A DNA stretch of 62,301 nt from an uncultured Collinsella sp. (GTDB lineage: Bacteria; Actinomycetota; Coriobacteriia; Coriobacteriales; Coriobacteriaceae). Made by a program: the position numbers and the translations under genes. Below, piece by piece: positions 60,659-62,301 of the stretch. Position 1 is the stretch's first letter. Each line of letters begins with the position of its first letter. The stretch is from contig CABUUB010000004.1 of the NCBI GenBank assembly GCA_902494625.1, positions 1-62,301 of the forward strand, written 5' to 3'. The notes below the pieces were generated by a model. The model did no database searches. It saw only the letters and a program-made list of their open reading frames with translations, and was not told the DNA's origin.

Positions 60659-61648
60659 TTAGCGCCGCGGCTCTGCGGCGCGCACCTGCTCGATGACCTT
60701 TTCCATCGTGGCGTCGATGCGGTCCTTTTTGAGTTCGCATTCCCAGATGGTGATGGGCGTCCAACCCATTTGGGTGAGCGCATTGATGGCTGCTCGGTCG
60801 CGCTCGACGTTGCGACGGAACTTTGCCTCCCAAAACTCAACGTTGCGCTTGGGCTGACTTGGGTTGCACTTAGGGCAGCGGTGCCAAAAGCAGCCGTTGA
60901 CGAAGATGGCGATCTTGCGGCCGGGGAAGGCGATGTCGGGTTTTCCGGGAACCTTCCATTCCAAGCGATAGCCCGTAAGGCCCGCGGCGCGCAGGCGCTG
61001 GCGAACGAGCAGCTCGGGCTTGGTGTTGGCGCGTTTGTTGCCCTTCATAGACTTTTTTATAGCGGCGCGACGGCGGACCAGTTCGCGCTCGTCAGCGGAG
61101 AGGTCCGAGGTATCGATGCCGTCGAGTAGACCGGGCTTGGGACGCTTCTTGCTGCGGCGCTTAGGTGCGCGCTTGGGCTTGGTGGCGGGCTCGTCGGTCG
61201 CGGTGGCCTCGGCGTCGTTGGCAGTGCCGTTGGCCTCAAGCCGATCTTCCTTCAACTCAATCAGAGCATCGATAAGCCCCTTGTCGGCGGGCATCCATTC
61301 CACCGTGGCAAGCGAGGTGCGCGGAATCCAGCGGATATCGAGCTGGCGGTCGTGCTTCTGAGGCTCATCGGATTCATCAGCGAGCGAGCAGTAGTAGCAC
61401 TCCATGGAGAGATGGAAATCGGGGTAGTCGTACTCAACGGTATAGAAATCGCGCAGGTTGGTGACTTTTACCTGCAGCTCTTCCATGAGCTCGCGGCGCA
61501 CGGCGTCTTCGGGTGTCTCGCCGCGCATGAGCTTGCCGCCGGGAAACTCCCATAGTCCCTGCATGTTGCCGTAGCCGCGCTGCACGGCAAGCAGCTCGTC
61601 AGATCCTTCCTTGCGAATGATCCCAGCGGCAACATGAACAGTCTTCAA
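60659..61648 (-). CDS. NUDIX hydrolase fused to a Vsr-type endonuclease
   Basis: 329 residues from the TTG at 61648 (GAGG 7 bases upstream), giving the usual MKTVHVAAGIIR start; the frame is open upstream but not protein-like. Residues 1-135 are a MutT/NUDIX domain with the box G38-x5-E44-x7-R52-E53-L-x-E56-E57. A basic linker (about 136-200, PKRAPKRRSKKRPKPG) leads to a Vsr domain (201-329) with GKPD (D238), NGCFWH (H256), NVERDR (D284) and WEC (C304). Vsr nicks T:G mismatches from deaminated 5-methylcytosine; MutT domains clean oxidised nucleotides. No cytosine methylase is adjacent. Confidence 0.88.
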   Translation of the reverse strand: MKTVHVAAGIIRKEGSDELLAVQRGYGNMQGLWEFPGGKLMRGETPEDAVRRELMEELQVKVTNLRDFYTVEYDYPDFHLSMECYYCSLADESDEPQKHDRQLDIRWIPRTSLATVEWMPADKGLIDALIELKEDRLEANGTANDAEATATDEPATKPKRAPKRRSKKRPKPGLLDGIDTSDLSADERELVRRRAAIKKSMKGNKRANTKPELLVRQRLRAAGLTGYRLEWKVPGKPDIAFPGRKIAIFVNGCFWHRCPKCNPSQPKRNVEFWEAKFRRNVERDRAAINALTQMGWTPITIWECELKKDRIDATMEKVIEQVRAAEPRR

Positions 61649-61748
61649 CAGGAGTCCTCTCTTAACATCAACACGCGGCAGGGTAGCTACCCGTACCTTA
61701 CACAACGGTAAGGCAAGCGTAAGCCATATCGATGGTAGCCGACTCGTC

Positions 61749-61786
61749 TTCTTGCGACTATAGATGCCGTAGACTAATCGCAAGAA
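61749..61786. promoter_or_regulatory. Inverted repeat before the ABC gene
   Basis: CTTGCGA and TCGCAAG, 7-bp arms about 20 bp apart, flank a TATAG stretch in the NUDIX/ABC divergent gap. It could be an operator. Confidence 0.4.
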
Positions 61787-61796
61787 AGGACTCGGT

Positions 61797-62301
61797 ATGC
61801 AAACCACGCACATGGCGACCCCGGTACTGGAGGTCGCGCATCTCGAAAAGGTATACGGAGCGCTAGGCAACGTGACCCGCGCGCTCAACGACGTCAGCTT
61901 TACCGTCAACCGCGGTGAATTCGTTGGCATCATGGGCGCTTCGGGCTCGGGCAAGTCGACGTTGCTCAACTGCGTGTCGACCATCGATAGCGCCACAAGT
62001 GGCACGATCCGCATCAACGGGCAGGACGTGACGCGCATGAAGCAGGCCAAGCTCTCGCAGTTCCGCCGCGAGGAGCTCGGCTTTATCTTCCAGGACTCCA
62101 ACCTGCTCGATACGCTCACGGCACGCGAGAATATCGCCCTGCCGCTCACCATTGCCCGCACAAACTCGGCAGAGATCTCGACCCGCGTGCAGGATGTGGC
62201 AGCGCGCCTGTCCATCAGTCAGGTGCTCGACAAGTATCCCTACCAGATGTCCGGCGGTCAGCAGCAGCGCGTTGCCGCGGCTCGCGCGCTCGTCACCGAC
62301 C
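61797..62301 (+). CDS. ABC transporter ATP-binding protein, BceA/MacB-like (partial)
   Basis: 168 residues are visible; the gene runs off the right edge. AAAGGA precedes the ATG. Walker A GASGSGKST, Q-loop FIFQDSNLLDTLTARENIALPL and the signature MSGGQQQRVAAARAL are present. The Q-loop context is typical of the BceA/MacB group that pairs with FtsX-like permeases and exports or senses antimicrobial peptides. The partner would lie downstream. Confidence 0.88.
   Translation, partial: MQTTHMATPVLEVAHLEKVYGALGNVTRALNDVSFTVNRGEFVGIMGASGSGKSTLLNCVSTIDSATSGTIRINGQDVTRMKQAKLSQFRREELGFIFQDSNLLDTLTARENIALPLTIARTNSAEISTRVQDVAARLSISQVLDKYPYQMSGGQQQRVAAARALVTD

Noticed and set aside
60659..62215. NUDIX-Vsr frame extended to 62215
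   Set aside because: The upstream part is antisense to the ABC ATPase gene and lacks protein-like character. A TTG start with a ribosome site fits the normal NUDIX beginning.

Overview
The window reads as the chromosome of a gut coriobacterium, most likely Collinsella. This rests on high GC with GC-rich third codon positions, AT-rich regulatory islands, many PTS sugar systems, an FprA-type flavodiiron protein and a Leloir/tagatose gene set. The genus was inferred from gene content and not checked by database search.

Layout. 1-9400 is housekeeping: comF, a solute-binding lipoprotein, hpf, a DegV protein, a hydroxyisobutyrate-dehydrogenase-like enzyme with a Cys/His tail, an isocitrate-dehydrogenase-family enzyme and a SurA-like membrane protein. 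9430-10320 is an HTH/DUF2975 pair. 10500-17711 is an amino-sugar region: a mannose-family PTS (IIA, YajC-like, IIB, IIC, IID), a GntR regulator, agaS and nagA. 17787-21075 holds a flavodoxin-like gene, an aldose epimerase, lacC, a nagA tail fragment and a YhcH-type gene. 21284-24396 holds tRNA-Thr, an orphan PTS IIB, a mobile-like repeat, galM and a DeoR regulator. 24669-28432 is a GntR/unknown-enzyme/PTS EIICB module.

30695-45185 contains three parallel modules, each with a LacI regulator divergent from a lactose-family EIICB and a LacG-type GH1 6-phospho-glycosidase. 45400-50534 supplies EIIA-Lac (lacF), lacA, lacB, a second epimerase and a second lacC. 50784-54978 is galK-galT with its LacI regulator. 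55108-58325 holds fprA, a second DeoR and a class II aldolase suited to tagatose-1,6-bisphosphate. 58552-62301 holds a HAD phosphatase, an AraC regulator, a NUDIX-Vsr fusion and the start of a BceA-like ABC ATPase.

How the parts work together. Phosphorylated galactosides enter through the EIICBs (one shared EIIA is visible) and are cut by LacG enzymes. Galactose-6-P then passes through LacAB, LacC and the aldolase. Galactosamine-type sugars enter through the Man-family PTS and reach tagatose-6-P via NagA/AgaS. Free galactose uses GalM, GalK and GalT; no galE is in the window.

Non-coding structure is rich. There are four pairs of 57-bp palindromes at module borders, two copies of a 154-bp element with 28-bp terminal inverted repeats, private LacI operators, and a shared operator made of half-sites repeated exactly 21 bp apart at promoters across the island.
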